Shown: positions 44,716 to 53,267, numbered from the stretch's first letter. The stretch: 64,000 nucleotides of DNA from an uncultured Erythrobacter sp. (GCA_947502815.1 CANNBH010000001.1:992001-1056000); one strand, 5' to 3'. The notes: generated from the sequence alone by a model not told the origin. Numbers and translations: made by a program.

Positions 44716-45465
44716 ATGGCCAAAACCGCCCCGATGCGCGCAAGCGCTTCCGCTATGGAAACCGTAAAATGCGGGGGAATAGGCGATACTGGCACGGCGC
44801 TTGCAAACTATACTCCTACTTCTAGTTGCGACCTTGCCCAGCCGAATGACGATAAGCGGGGCACGTGGGGTGGTGCGCGCAATCGTGCCGATAGGGTGAG
44901 CCATTACCTAACCGACAAACAGGTGGAGCGGCTGGTTATGGCGGCTGAGAATGCCCTTGGATCGGGCCGCATTTTTCAGCGCCATTGGACGGTTCATTAC
45001 GGCTTGGCTGGGATAGAGCCGAGCGACGGGGCGCGGTTTGTCGGAAAGCTCATAGACCTTGTGAGCAAACAAGCGCGGCGCGAAGGCGGGCGCGTGACAG
45101 CAATCTGGGTGAGAGAATGCGCCAGCGGCAAAGGCGAGCACGTTCATATCCTTTTGCATCTGCCAGCCGGAATGAGTCTGAGAAACCGCACGCGGCGCTG
45201 GATAGTGGCGGCTGGCGGCAAATACCGGGCCGGGGTGAGCAAGGTGACTGTGATCGGCGGGCGGTTCTCTAAAGTAGAGGGCGATAGTGAAGGGCACACG
45301 GCACGGAATGCCGCGAACGTGGTGCGCTATATCATGAAAGCAGGAACTCGTGGGGTCGGTATCCGGCTGGGGCTGCTGCGGGTTGAGGAAGGCGGTTCGA
45401 TTATGGGGAAGCGGTGCGGGTGGACGCAAAACCTTTCGCTTTCCTACATGGGTCAAGATAGCTAG
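44716..45465 (+). CDS. HUH-type endonuclease (Rep-like)
   Basis: The 249-residue protein has an His-hydrophobe-His motif in KGEHVHILLHLP (His142, His144) and a downstream Tyr in NVVRYIMKAG (Tyr205). This order is typical of single-tyrosine HUH nucleases, which nick DNA for rolling-circle replication. An ATIWVRE-like strand (AIWVRECASGKG) before the motif fits motif I-II spacing. The first 60 residues are probably disordered and the start is uncertain. The role in replicating or mobilising the element is inferred. Confidence 0.72.
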   Translation: MAKTAPMRASASAMETVKCGGIGDTGTALANYTPTSSCDLAQPNDDKRGTWGGARNRADRVSHYLTDKQVERLVMAAENALGSGRIFQRHWTVHYGLAGIEPSDGARFVGKLIDLVSKQARREGGRVTAIWVRECASGKGEHVHILLHLPAGMSLRNRTRRWIVAAGGKYRAGVSKVTVIGGRFSKVEGDSEGHTARNAANVVRYIMKAGTRGVGIRLGLLRVEEGGSIMGKRCGWTQNLSLSYMGQDS

Positions 45466-45476
45466 TTTACGTTTAA

Positions 45477-45506
45477 TGCACTTATTTCACTTATTGCATT
45501 TGTGCA
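45477..45506 (+). promoter_or_regulatory. Repeat-rich control region of the toxin-antitoxin pair
   Basis: The AT-rich leader holds two direct copies of CACTTATT (45479-45486 and 45488-45495) and outer inverted TGCAC/GTGCA arms (45477-45481 and 45502-45506). TTGACA and TATATAA follow at 45508-45521. It is likely the promoter and autoregulatory operator of the antitoxin gene at 45551. Confidence 0.5.
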
Positions 45507-45550
45507 GTTTGACAATATATAACCCTCACACACCGCCAAGGAGAGAAAGC

Positions 45551-46003
45551 ATGACGGATCAAGCTGAGGCTATGCGCCCGCCTACTGAAGATGAGGCGCA
45601 AAAAGCGAGCGAGGCATTGGAACTTCTAGCGTCTGCCCTCACGCCTTCAGGTAATTTGCCTATTCAAGTCGCTACGAATGGAACGACTACAAAAATCGAA
45701 TTGCCAGCAGCTTTAGGGCAGCTCGTTTTGGATTTGTTGACTCACGTATCCCGGGAGGAAATGGTTACGTTCGTTCCTTACGGTGCAGAGCTGACAACAA
45801 ATCAAGCGGCTGATTTGCTTAATGTTTCGCGACCGCATTTGATAAAATTACTGAACGAGCGTGAGATTAATTTTCACAAGGTCGGCTCGCATCGCAGGAT
45901 CAAATCTGAGGAAGTGCTGGCCTATAAATATAAACGAGACAAAGTTCGTTCCTCGGCTTTGGATCGTTTGCAGCAATTGGGCCAAGAGGCAGATGCAGCT
46001 TGA
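45551..46003 (+). CDS. Antitoxin-like helix-turn-helix protein
   Basis: The 150-residue protein has an N-terminal helical part and a C-terminal excisionase/MerR-type helix-turn-helix (LTTNQAADLLNVSRPHLIKLLN ... SHRRIKSEEVLAYK). It lies directly ahead of a PIN toxin and overlaps it by 4 bp (TTGA), the usual arrangement for an antitoxin that represses its own promoter. ATG 45551 has a GGAGAG site upstream. Confidence 0.82.
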   Translation: MTDQAEAMRPPTEDEAQKASEALELLASALTPSGNLPIQVATNGTTTKIELPAALGQLVLDLLTHVSREEMVTFVPYGAELTTNQAADLLNVSRPHLIKLLNEREINFHKVGSHRRIKSEEVLAYKYKRDKVRSSALDRLQQLGQEADAA

Positions 46004-46578
46004 GCAACATAGCCGATAGGTTTGTTGTCGTTTTAGATGCCAACGTTCTATTCCCATTCACAAAAAGAGATGCCCTGCTTCGGTTCGCCGAGGCAGGGCT
46101 ATTTCGCGCGCGTTGGTCTAGCGAGATACTGGATGAGTGGACGCGCAATCTAATCGCGAAAAAGCCACATATTGAGGATAGTGTCAGGTCTCAGGTTCAG
46201 GCAATGTCGGATGCGTTTCCAGAAGCATGTATTGATGGCGGCTTACGCATGATTGATGGACTGCATCTACCGGACGAAAACGACCGCCATGTGTTAGCAA
46301 CCGCGATTGTGGTTGGTGCTGAGCAAATCGTCACTGACAACTTAAAGGATTTTCCTGAAAACGCGTTGGACGAGTTTGGCATAAGTGCGGTTTCCGCAGA
46401 CGATTTCTTGGCAAGCACATTCGAGCTTTATCAGCCGGATGCTCTAACCGTGATGCGTAAGATGCGCTTTGCTTACAATAACCCGGCATATCTGCCGAAC
46501 GCCTTCATACTACACCTCCAAACCAACGGACTGCCCAAATTGGCAGCGATGTTGAAGCCGCATATCGAAAGCCTCTAA
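46000..46578 (+). CDS. PIN domain toxin
   Basis: The 192-residue protein starts with TTG overlapping the antitoxin stop. It has PIN acidic residues in FVVVLDANVLFP and in LPDENDRHVLATAIVVGAEQIVTDNLKDFP, which would hold the metal of a ribonuclease site. Together with the gene before it, this is a two-gene toxin-antitoxin module, probably stabilising the island. Confidence 0.87.
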   Translation: MSNIADRFVVVLDANVLFPFTKRDALLRFAEAGLFRARWSSEILDEWTRNLIAKKPHIEDSVRSQVQAMSDAFPEACIDGGLRMIDGLHLPDENDRHVLATAIVVGAEQIVTDNLKDFPENALDEFGISAVSADDFLASTFELYQPDALTVMRKMRFAYNNPAYLPNAFILHLQTNGLPKLAAMLKPHIESL

Positions 46579-46666
46579 ATGCCCGCCAGCGCTCCAATCG
46601 TGCAAAACAATTGATGATTTAGGAAAATATCTGGTGCTGACGACAGCGGATTCCTAGTTTGTAAGC

Positions 46667-47281
46667 ATGGGTGGATACGGTTCAGGACGACAGCACGGAA
46701 GGCCGATTGCCGAGCATTGCTTGCGGATCGATCTGGCGTGGATGATGCGGGAAGGCTTGGCGCGCGAGGGCCGCAACATTCCCGGTACACTCAATTGGAC
46801 TTGTCGCGGCTCTCCCAGCGGATCGATTGGCTATCGCGCCTTTATGGATGAGCAAGGGCACAATCGGCTGGAATTGGTCTATACGCGGGGCAAAGGTAGC
46901 GATGCCGAGCAAGTCACCCAAACAATCGACCTTTGCTTCACAGAGCCAAATTTCGGCGGCAAGCGATGGTGGATGATTTGCCCCTATCGCAATATCCGTG
47001 TGGGCAAGCTGTATCTGCCACCGGGCGGTGATCGGTTCGCATCGCGCAATGCTTGGCGGCTAGGCTATCAATCGCAGCGCAGCGCACACCGCGATAGGCC
47101 ATTTGACCGACTATTTAGGTTGCAGGAAAAGCTGGGTTGCGAGCGTGGCTGGCAGAACTTCCCAAGACGGCCAAAAGGCATGTGGCGTCGGACCTATGAA
47201 CGACACCTAGAAGAATACTACGCATTGGATGAAAAATGCGAGATAGAAGGGATGGCAATGATTGCGCGGCTGCACCGCTAG
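46667..47281 (+). CDS. Unknown island protein, MGGYGSGR type
   Basis: The 204-residue protein begins MGGYGSGRQHGRP and is rich in Arg, Trp and Tyr. GKRWWMICPYRNIRVGKLYLPP and an Arg-rich C-terminal part suggest nucleic acid contact. The N-terminal pattern resembles a hypothetical protein frequent in proteobacterial islands; I know no tested function. Confidence 0.65.
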   Translation: MGGYGSGRQHGRPIAEHCLRIDLAWMMREGLAREGRNIPGTLNWTCRGSPSGSIGYRAFMDEQGHNRLELVYTRGKGSDAEQVTQTIDLCFTEPNFGGKRWWMICPYRNIRVGKLYLPPGGDRFASRNAWRLGYQSQRSAHRDRPFDRLFRLQEKLGCERGWQNFPRRPKGMWRRTYERHLEEYYALDEKCEIEGMAMIARLHR

Positions 47282-47367
47282 GGGGGAATTTGTGTCTGCT
47301 TGCAACCACAATGCTGATGTCGTTCTATGTCGCTATTTGGGGGTGAAAGCGGACATCACGTCCATAG

Positions 47368-48438
47368 CTAGAACCAAGCCCTCAGGCCGATCACGACCTT
47401 CAACCCATTCGGGTCTTCGCCAGCGGCTCTGGCGATGTCTGCGGTTTCCCCCAACGCAGCCTCATATTCGATGCCGACATACGGCGCGAACTCGCGTTCA
47501 ATCTCGTAGCGCAGCCGCACACCCGGCTCGATCTTAGTGATCCCAGCACCGATCCCGCGTTCAGGAATGTCTAGGGCCGACAATTCAACCTCAAGGCGAG
47601 GCTGGACAATCAATCTTTGAGTTATTCTCTGGTCGTATTCGCCTTCGAGGCGCGCCGTAAGGTCGCCTCGATCCGAAAGGAAAAGCGCGCCATCGACGTG
47701 GAACATGTAAGGCGCGAGACCCTGCACACCGACAACCAGATGCCCACGTGTGTCCGGCTCTGGGTCAAAGCGCACACCCGCTTGCAGATCGAAGAAGGGC
47801 CCTATGGCGCGGCTATAGAGTGCCTGTATTTCCGCGTCCTCCAACTCACCGCCGAACTCGCCTTCACCCTCTGTTTTCAAAACAAAGCGGTTGATGTCGC
47901 CGCCGTAGAACGCTTGCGCGTCCCAGACATATCCATCCTCACCGCCGTCCACCGCGATACGTGCTTCAAGTCTCTCGATGAGAACGCTGCTCGTGCGCAT
48001 CCCGCCGTTCTCGCGGGCCAGATTGTCGCGGCTTGGTGCCATTGCGTCCGCGCCCCAGATCGCATCGGCTGCATGGCGCGGACCTTCAAAGGCTCGCGCA
48101 GGCACAGCGTCCTCCGGGGCCGCGCCGGGAACCGACTTGTCCGGTGCCTCGCCATGCTCACTGTGATCCATTGCACCATGATCCATGGTGGAATGGTCAG
48201 CATGCTCGCCTTGACCACCCTCACCATGGCCAGAATGCTCCGTTGAACCATGGTCCATTCCGTCATGGCCGTCATGCTGGTCTTTCGGCGGGCATTGTTC
48301 AGGCGGAAGGTGCCCCATTGCGCAGTGATCCATTTCCGGCTGCGGGTCGCCTCCATGAGCGGAATGATCCTGCGCCGCCAATGGCGCGCACAACGAAACG
48401 GCAATCAGTGCTGCGCCAACAGTCCAGAGAGCGCGCAT
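47368..48438 (-). CDS. copB: Copper resistance outer-membrane protein CopB
   Basis: The 356-residue protein has a signal peptide (about 1-22), a long His/Met/Asp-rich region (MDHSTMDHG-like repeats, about 25-105) able to bind copper, then a CopB/PcoB beta-barrel ending in GLRAWF. It is the partner of CopA in periplasmic copper detoxification. Its ATG shares one base with the copA stop (TGATG). Confidence 0.93.
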   Translation of the reverse strand: MRALWTVGAALIAVSLCAPLAAQDHSAHGGDPQPEMDHCAMGHLPPEQCPPKDQHDGHDGMDHGSTEHSGHGEGGQGEHADHSTMDHGAMDHSEHGEAPDKSVPGAAPEDAVPARAFEGPRHAADAIWGADAMAPSRDNLARENGGMRTSSVLIERLEARIAVDGGEDGYVWDAQAFYGGDINRFVLKTEGEGEFGGELEDAEIQALYSRAIGPFFDLQAGVRFDPEPDTRGHLVVGVQGLAPYMFHVDGALFLSDRGDLTARLEGEYDQRITQRLIVQPRLEVELSALDIPERGIGAGITKIEPGVRLRYEIEREFAPYVGIEYEAALGETADIARAAGEDPNGLKVVIGLRAWF

Positions 48439-50147
48439 CAGCCCAAAGCCCCATCGGGAAATGGCCGCACGGTCACGACCTGCATCATACCTGCGTGCAT
48501 GTGGTAAAGCAGGTGGCAGTGGAAGGCCCAGTCACCCGGCTCGTTCGCGGTGAGATCGAAGGTGGCTGTGCCGCCCGGTTGCACCACCATCGTATGCTTC
48601 AAGGGCTGATGCATGTGATCCGCGCCGTTCACCATCTCGAAGAAATGGCCGTGCAGGTGGATTGGGTGCGCCATCATGGTCTGATTGACCAGCTTCACAC
48701 GGACACGCTCTTCATAGCCAAAGCGGATCGGGTCTTCGGTGACGGCAGTGAACTTCTTGCCGTCAAAGGACCACATGTAGCGTTCCATGTTCCCGGTGAG
48801 ATGTATCTCCATCTCTCGCTCAACCTCGCGGTGCGGGTTCATCCGCTTGGCCTTGAGGTCGGTATAGCGCAGCACGCGGTGCGGAACGTTGTCTAGCCCA
48901 AGGCCGGGGAAGTCCATCCGGTCCGTGGGCATCGGCGCAACCATATCGACGCCGGGACCCGCCTCGACGTCATCGGGTAGCAACGAGGTGTCGCGCATGT
49001 CGTGATCCATGCCGCTCATATCGCCGTGGCCCATCGCGGCGTGGTCCATCATGCCCATGTCGGTCATGGTCAGTGTCGGTATCTCACGCAAGGCGGGAGG
49101 AGTGGCGATATGGCCGGGATGCGAAGTAAGGCTGGCAACGCCCATCCCGCTGCGATCCATGGCTTCTGCAACGATGGCGTGACTGCCGTCTGACGGTGCG
49201 ACGATTACATCATAGGTCTCAGCAACGCCGATCTGGAATTCGTCCACTTCGACCGCATCAACGTTCTGCCCGTCCGTTTGTATGACCGTCATGGGCACAC
49301 CGGGGATACGCACATTGAAGAATGTCATCGCCGAGCCATTGATAACGCGCAGCCTGACGCGCTCGCCGGGGCGGAACTCCAACTGCAAATCATCGGAAGG
49401 GCCGTGGCCGTTGATCAGGTAAGTGTATGTTTGCCCAGATACGTCCGCGATATCACGCGGGTTCATGCGCATCTGGCTCCACATGCGGCGCATCTCGCCC
49501 GACATCTCACCCTCGGTCGCGCTTTGCATCTGGTTTTGGAAATAGTGCTCGCCCACTTTGAGCAGCCGCATGATCTGGTGCGGGTGGATCGGGGTGAACT
49601 CACTCAACAGCACCACATAGTCGCGGTCATAGCGCGGGTCGGGTTCGTCGCTTTCAATGATGATAGGGCCGTAGTGTCCCGCCTGTTCTTGCAGTCCTGA
49701 ATGTGAGTGCCACCAATAGGTGCCTGTCTGACGGATCGGGAACTCGTAGGTGAAGGTCTCACCCGGCTTAATACCCGGGAAGCTGACACCGGGAACGCCA
49801 TCAAACTGGAACGGCAAAAGAAGCCCGTGCCAATGGATCGAACTATCCTCGACCAGATTGTTGGTAACGTGCAGGCGAACGTCCTGCCCCTCGCGCAAGC
49901 GGATCAGGGGACCGGGCACCGTGCCGTTAACGGCAAAGGCGTGACCCGACCGTCCGTCAGTCATGAAGTGAGCATCGCCAATCGAGAGGTTGATGTTCTC
50001 GCCAGACAACTCACCAAAGCCCTTGTTCGCGTGAGGCCCAGAAGAGCTATGGGACTGACCACGCGCCCAAGCAGGCATCGAAAGCGAGGAAGCTGCGGCC
50101 AGTGCGGCAGTGCTGGTGATGATGTTGCGGCGGGAGAACTGGGGCAT
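48438..50147 (-). CDS. copA: Copper resistance multicopper oxidase CopA
   Basis: The 569-residue protein has a twin-arginine signal (SRRNIITSTAALAAASS) and the copper ligands of multicopper oxidases: IHWHGLLLP, WWHSHSG, HPIHLHGHFF and HCHLLYHMHAGMM. A Met/His-rich stretch (MDHAAMGHGDMSGMDHDM, about 385-402) is typical of PcoA/CopA. It oxidises Cu(I) in the periplasm. I chose ATG 50147; an in-frame start at 50210 adds a non-signal leader. It diverges from csoR. Confidence 0.94.
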   Translation of the reverse strand: MPQFSRRNIITSTAALAAASSLSMPAWARGQSHSSSGPHANKGFGELSGENINLSIGDAHFMTDGRSGHAFAVNGTVPGPLIRLREGQDVRLHVTNNLVEDSSIHWHGLLLPFQFDGVPGVSFPGIKPGETFTYEFPIRQTGTYWWHSHSGLQEQAGHYGPIIIESDEPDPRYDRDYVVLLSEFTPIHPHQIMRLLKVGEHYFQNQMQSATEGEMSGEMRRMWSQMRMNPRDIADVSGQTYTYLINGHGPSDDLQLEFRPGERVRLRVINGSAMTFFNVRIPGVPMTVIQTDGQNVDAVEVDEFQIGVAETYDVIVAPSDGSHAIVAEAMDRSGMGVASLTSHPGHIATPPALREIPTLTMTDMGMMDHAAMGHGDMSGMDHDMRDTSLLPDDVEAGPGVDMVAPMPTDRMDFPGLGLDNVPHRVLRYTDLKAKRMNPHREVEREMEIHLTGNMERYMWSFDGKKFTAVTEDPIRFGYEERVRVKLVNQTMMAHPIHLHGHFFEMVNGADHMHQPLKHTMVVQPGGTATFDLTANEPGDWAFHCHLLYHMHAGMMQVVTVRPFPDGALG

Positions 50148-50188
50148 GTAAGAAGTGATCTCTGTTGAACGAATGACATCACCTATAT

Positions 50189-50205
50189 ATACCCCCCTAG
50201 GGTAT
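50189..50205. promoter_or_regulatory. CsoR-type operator between copA and csoR
   Basis: ATACCC-CCCTA-GGGTAT is a perfect 6-bp inverted repeat with 5-bp spacer, like the G-rich/C-rich TACCC...GGGTA boxes bound by CsoR-family repressors. It lies in the 76-bp divergent region beside TATATA, so it probably controls both copA-copB and the repressor gene. Confidence 0.75.
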
Positions 50206-50223
50206 TTCAATCAGGATCGACAA

Positions 50224-50496
50224 ATGACCAAGGACACTGATGCAAAGCTGAACCGCCTCAAGCGGATCGAAGGTCAAGTGCGCGGCGTCGCGCAGATGGT
50301 CGAGGATGACCGTTACTGCATGGACATCCTCCACCAGATCGCCGCGATCAAATCAGCACTCGCGAAGGTCGAAACGCAGGTACTGAAGGATCACGCGGCT
50401 TGCTGTGTTGCGGAAGCTATCGCCAGTGGTGACGAAGGTGAGCAGCGCGAAAAGTTCGAGGAACTCGTGGACCTCTTGGAGCGGACGAGGAAGTAG
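50224..50496 (+). CDS. Metal-sensing repressor, CsoR family
   Basis: The 90-residue helical protein starts LNRLKRIEGQVRGVAQMVE and has Cys in DDRYCMDILHQIAAI and CCVAEAI, matching the Cys-His-Cys copper site of CsoR proteins. It should leave its operator when copper binds, releasing copA-copB. ATG 50224 is the canonical start; an in-frame ATG at 50155 lies within the promoter. Confidence 0.9.
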   Translation: MTKDTDAKLNRLKRIEGQVRGVAQMVEDDRYCMDILHQIAAIKSALAKVETQVLKDHAACCVAEAIASGDEGEQREKFEELVDLLERTRK

Positions 50497-50508
50497 CGAC
50501 CAAAGAGA

Positions 50509-50949
50509 CTAAAGCCCCTCGATCTTCTCATGTCGATCTGACTCACACTGGCTGTGATCGTTGAGCGCTTCCATCACTCGGCATTCACCAACCTGCCCAC
50601 CATCACAAATATGCGCGATCCGCTCTAACTCTCGCTCAAGAGCTTGAAGCTGTGCGATGCGCTCCCGCACCGTGGCCAGTTGCCTCTTGGCAGTTTCGTT
50701 GACTGGTCCACAGTCATCATCGGGCACTGCTTGAAGCTGGATCATGCTCCGTATGGCATCTGGCGAGAAGCCCAAATGGCGGGAGTGTCGGATGAAGGTA
50801 ACCCACTTGAGGTCCTCCTCTCGATACATTCGTCGACCGCCAGCGCTTCGATCTGGCTTGGGGATCAAACCAACCTGCTCGTAATAGCGAATGGTCGTGA
50901 TTTTGACCCCAGAACGCTTTGACAGCTCACCAATTGACATTGATTTCAT
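50509..50949 (-). CDS. MerR family metal-responsive regulator
   Basis: The 146-residue protein has a MerR winged helix (IGELSKRSGVKITTIRYYEQVGL) and a dimer helix. Cysteines at 80 (DDDCGPV), 115, 123 and 135 (CDGGQVGEC ... QC) suit metal sensing, as in PbrR/ZntR-type proteins. It diverges from the CDF transporter gene and likely activates it. ATG 50940 is an alternative start. The metal is not determined. Confidence 0.88.
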   Translation of the reverse strand: MKSMSIGELSKRSGVKITTIRYYEQVGLIPKPDRSAGGRRMYREEDLKWVTFIRHSRHLGFSPDAIRSMIQLQAVPDDDCGPVNETAKRQLATVRERIAQLQALERELERIAHICDGGQVGECRVMEALNDHSQCESDRHEKIEGL

Positions 50950-50973
50950 CGACTTATCACTTTTCGCTTGTTT

Positions 50974-50988
50974 CTACAGTGACTGTAG
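50974..50988. promoter_or_regulatory. MerR-type operator in front of the CDF operon
   Basis: CTACAGT-G-ACTGTAG is a perfect 7-bp inverted repeat centred at 50981, between the divergent merR-like and CDF genes. It closely resembles operators of metal-responsive MerR proteins, which sit in the long spacer of the target promoter. Confidence 0.8.
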
Positions 50989-51032
50989 CTTGTATCAAGC
51001 TGTCTGTCATTACGACTCAGGAAAGAAGAGCA

Positions 51033-51686
51033 ATGTCAGGCTGCTGCGAAGAGAAAGTGTTTGATGGGCTTTCGCCCGGCTACAAGCGAGCATTGATTGC
51101 GGTTATTGCGATCAACGCGGTCATGTTTGTTGTCGAGATGTGGGCAGGAGTAACTTCAGGCTCACAAGCTCTACAGGCCGATGCCTTGGATTTTGCTGGT
51201 GATGCAGCGACCTATGCCCTCAGCTTGGCTGTTATTGGTGGGTCTGTTCGAACCAGAGCAATGGCTTCGCTAGTGAAGAGCGGATCGCTCGCGCTCATCG
51301 CCATTGCGGTTCTGGGCATGACAGCGTTGCGTTTTGCGGAAGGCACGCCTCCCGAAGCGCAGACAATGAGCCTTGTGGCATTGCTCGCGCTCGCAGCGAA
51401 TGTCACGAGCGTCATCGTTCTACTCAAATGGCGTGATGGCGATAGCAATGTTCGCTCGGTTTGGTTGTGTTCACGCAATGACGCGATTGGCAATGTCGCC
51501 GTCATCGGCGCTGGGCTTCTGGTAGCAGCAACTGCCAGCGCTCTGCCGGACCTGCTGGTCGCGGTTCTTCTTGCAGGGCTATTCCTCCGCTCATCCGTTT
51601 CCATTGCTCGCCAAGCGTTTTCAGAACTGCGGTCAGATCAAGTCGAGCCAAATTGCACGGTGGGAGGAGGCGAGAATGCCCGATAA
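51033..51686 (+). CDS. Cation diffusion facilitator-like transporter
   Basis: The 217-residue membrane protein starts with a Cys pair (MSGCCEEKV) and has six hydrophobic spans. Acidic metal-site positions lie in span 2 (QADALDFAGDAATYALSLAV) and span 5 (SRNDAIGNVAVIG). It lacks the cytoplasmic C-terminal domain of longer CDF proteins. It probably exports a divalent metal under control of the divergent MerR protein. ATG 51033 follows a GAAAGAAGAG site. Confidence 0.85.
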   Translation: MSGCCEEKVFDGLSPGYKRALIAVIAINAVMFVVEMWAGVTSGSQALQADALDFAGDAATYALSLAVIGGSVRTRAMASLVKSGSLALIAIAVLGMTALRFAEGTPPEAQTMSLVALLALAANVTSVIVLLKWRDGDSNVRSVWLCSRNDAIGNVAVIGAGLLVAATASALPDLLVAVLLAGLFLRSSVSIARQAFSELRSDQVEPNCTVGGGENAR

Positions 51687-52056
51687 CAATCAAGCGCGGA
51701 TCAAGGCCTTCCTACAAGCTGAGTATCGCGACGCCCGCAGCGCTGCCGATGCGGGCAAGACCGAAGAGGCATGGCGTCACTTAGAGCGAGCACACATTGT
51801 CGCCCAAGGAATGCTTGTGCCGCACATCTATTCGCATTGGCGAATGCTCAGACTGGCTGTCAGAGCTTCAGACATTCGCGAGATAGCTGGGCAGCTAATC
51901 CGCCTCGCTCTTGCACCGCTGGGCAATCTCACTGGTCGGCTCCCTATTGGCAACACAGGCCGTTCAGACGTGAGCGCGTTCGCTCACATGGATATTCCTG
52001 CTGACCTTCGAGCCATTCTCGGTGCCGGATCGCAGCAAGCGCGGCATCAAGAATAA
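51676..52056 (+). CDS. DUF3703 family protein
   Basis: The 126-residue protein matches DUF3703: AEYRDARSAADAGKTEEAWRHLERAHIVAQ followed by HWRMLRLAV and a helix with GNTGRSDVSAFAHM. Function unknown, but the family is usually found beside CDF transporters in metal-resistance islands. It overlaps the CDF gene by 11 bp. Confidence 0.85.
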   Translation: MPDNNQARIKAFLQAEYRDARSAADAGKTEEAWRHLERAHIVAQGMLVPHIYSHWRMLRLAVRASDIREIAGQLIRLALAPLGNLTGRLPIGNTGRSDVSAFAHMDIPADLRAILGAGSQQARHQE

Positions 52057-52079
52057 CCGCGTTTGGGGAGCTAAACTAA

Positions 52080-52655
52080 ATGATGTTCAGCATTCCGGTT
52101 TGGCTTCCTTGGCTATTGTTTGCCGTGTCACTCGCGTCGATCTTGGCCATATTCGCACTGGCAGGACTGGCTCACTTTCGTAGTGGCTTTCAGTTCTTCC
52201 CGCCACCAAGCAAGCGTAGTTGGCAGCACCGGACTTTCATGTTGCTCTTCCGGCTATTTCTCTACCCTCTGATCGCTTTATCCGTTCTTGCGTTTGAACC
52301 AGCAGCCGAATGCAGCTCTCTCGTCCAATACGGAAGTGGCGTTACTCTCTTCACCGTCGGATTTGGTCTTGCGCTTTGGATCACACTGCAAATGGGGTGG
52401 CGAAACGCATTCGGCGAGAAGCGCGGCCTTGTGACCGATGGCTGGTTTAGGTTCAGCCGCAATCCTGTTTACGTTGCTACTTGGATTGGGCTTGTGGGTT
52501 GGGGTTTGATCGCCAACCAATGGTCCGTGACGATCCTATTGCTGGCTTGGGCGGTCCTCTATCTGCTCGCGCCATTTTTCGAGGAACCTTGGCTCGAAGC
52601 TCAATATGGAGCTGCATATCGTGACTATAAAGCAAGAACGAGGCGGTTCGTATGA
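52080..52655 (+). CDS. Isoprenylcysteine carboxyl methyltransferase-like membrane protein
   Basis: The 191-residue protein has four or five membrane spans and the ICMT/PEMT C-terminal signature: GLVTDGWFRFSRNPVYVATW then EEPWLEAQYGAAYRDYKARTRR. Such proteins bind S-adenosylmethionine at the membrane. Relatives are common next to metal efflux genes, substrate unknown. It overlaps the next gene by 4 bp. Confidence 0.82.
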   Translation: MMFSIPVWLPWLLFAVSLASILAIFALAGLAHFRSGFQFFPPPSKRSWQHRTFMLLFRLFLYPLIALSVLAFEPAAECSSLVQYGSGVTLFTVGFGLALWITLQMGWRNAFGEKRGLVTDGWFRFSRNPVYVATWIGLVGWGLIANQWSVTILLLAWAVLYLLAPFFEEPWLEAQYGAAYRDYKARTRRFV

Positions 52656-53065
52656 CGAGCTGGCGTAACCCCATCACAGCCCTATATCCACATCTGTCAG
52701 GGGCGATTTTCTTCGGATTGGGAGTTCTTACACTCATCCGACCGGAAGTCCTCGAATACTACTCCATAGGCGTAGATAACGCCCCAGCGCGAACTGCCGT
52801 TCGTGCAATGATCGGAGGCGGTGAAGTCGGAATTGGTGTTGTCCTGTTGGGCGGTGCCTGGCTGGGGCTCTATGTCAGTCAAAGGTGCACCTTGGCTGCC
52901 ATGATCTTTGTTTGTGTGGGCCTCGCAAGACTTTTGAGCGTGGGGTTCGAAGGCGACCTAGTTCTAGCCAGCCAGCCCCTCAGAGAAGCGTCTCTCGAGC
53001 TGACTCTTGGCTGCTTAGGCGTCTATGCGGCAATCATGGCTCGCAAAACTGAATTGGACGTCTGA
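52652..53065 (+). CDS. Membrane protein of unknown function (DUF4345-like)
   Basis: The 137-residue protein has four hydrophobic spans and a RAMIGGGEVGIGVVLLG stretch typical of DUF4345-like proteins. It begins 4 bp before the end of the ICMT-like gene and ends the metal operon. Function unknown. Confidence 0.65.
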   Translation: MTSWRNPITALYPHLSGAIFFGLGVLTLIRPEVLEYYSIGVDNAPARTAVRAMIGGGEVGIGVVLLGGAWLGLYVSQRCTLAAMIFVCVGLARLLSVGFEGDLVLASQPLREASLELTLGCLGVYAAIMARKTELDV

Positions 53066-53267
53066 AACTGGGTCGTTTGCCGACTGGCCGCTTTTGTGGC
53101 TGGCTCGTATAAAATAGGGAGGGGGATATGCAATCTCTCCACTTATCGCTGCGAAGACCGGCTGCAATTCTCGCTTTTATCGCAAATACAGTTTTTTGCA
53201 CGCGCGCGCGCAAGCGCGAGGCAGATTGCCGGTTGCTGGATCTTATATGTTCCTGCATTGTTCCAAA

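Noticed and set aside
47617..48896. Plus-strand ORFs opposite copB and copA
   Set aside because: Antisense to conserved copper proteins; Arg/His-rich shadow translations.
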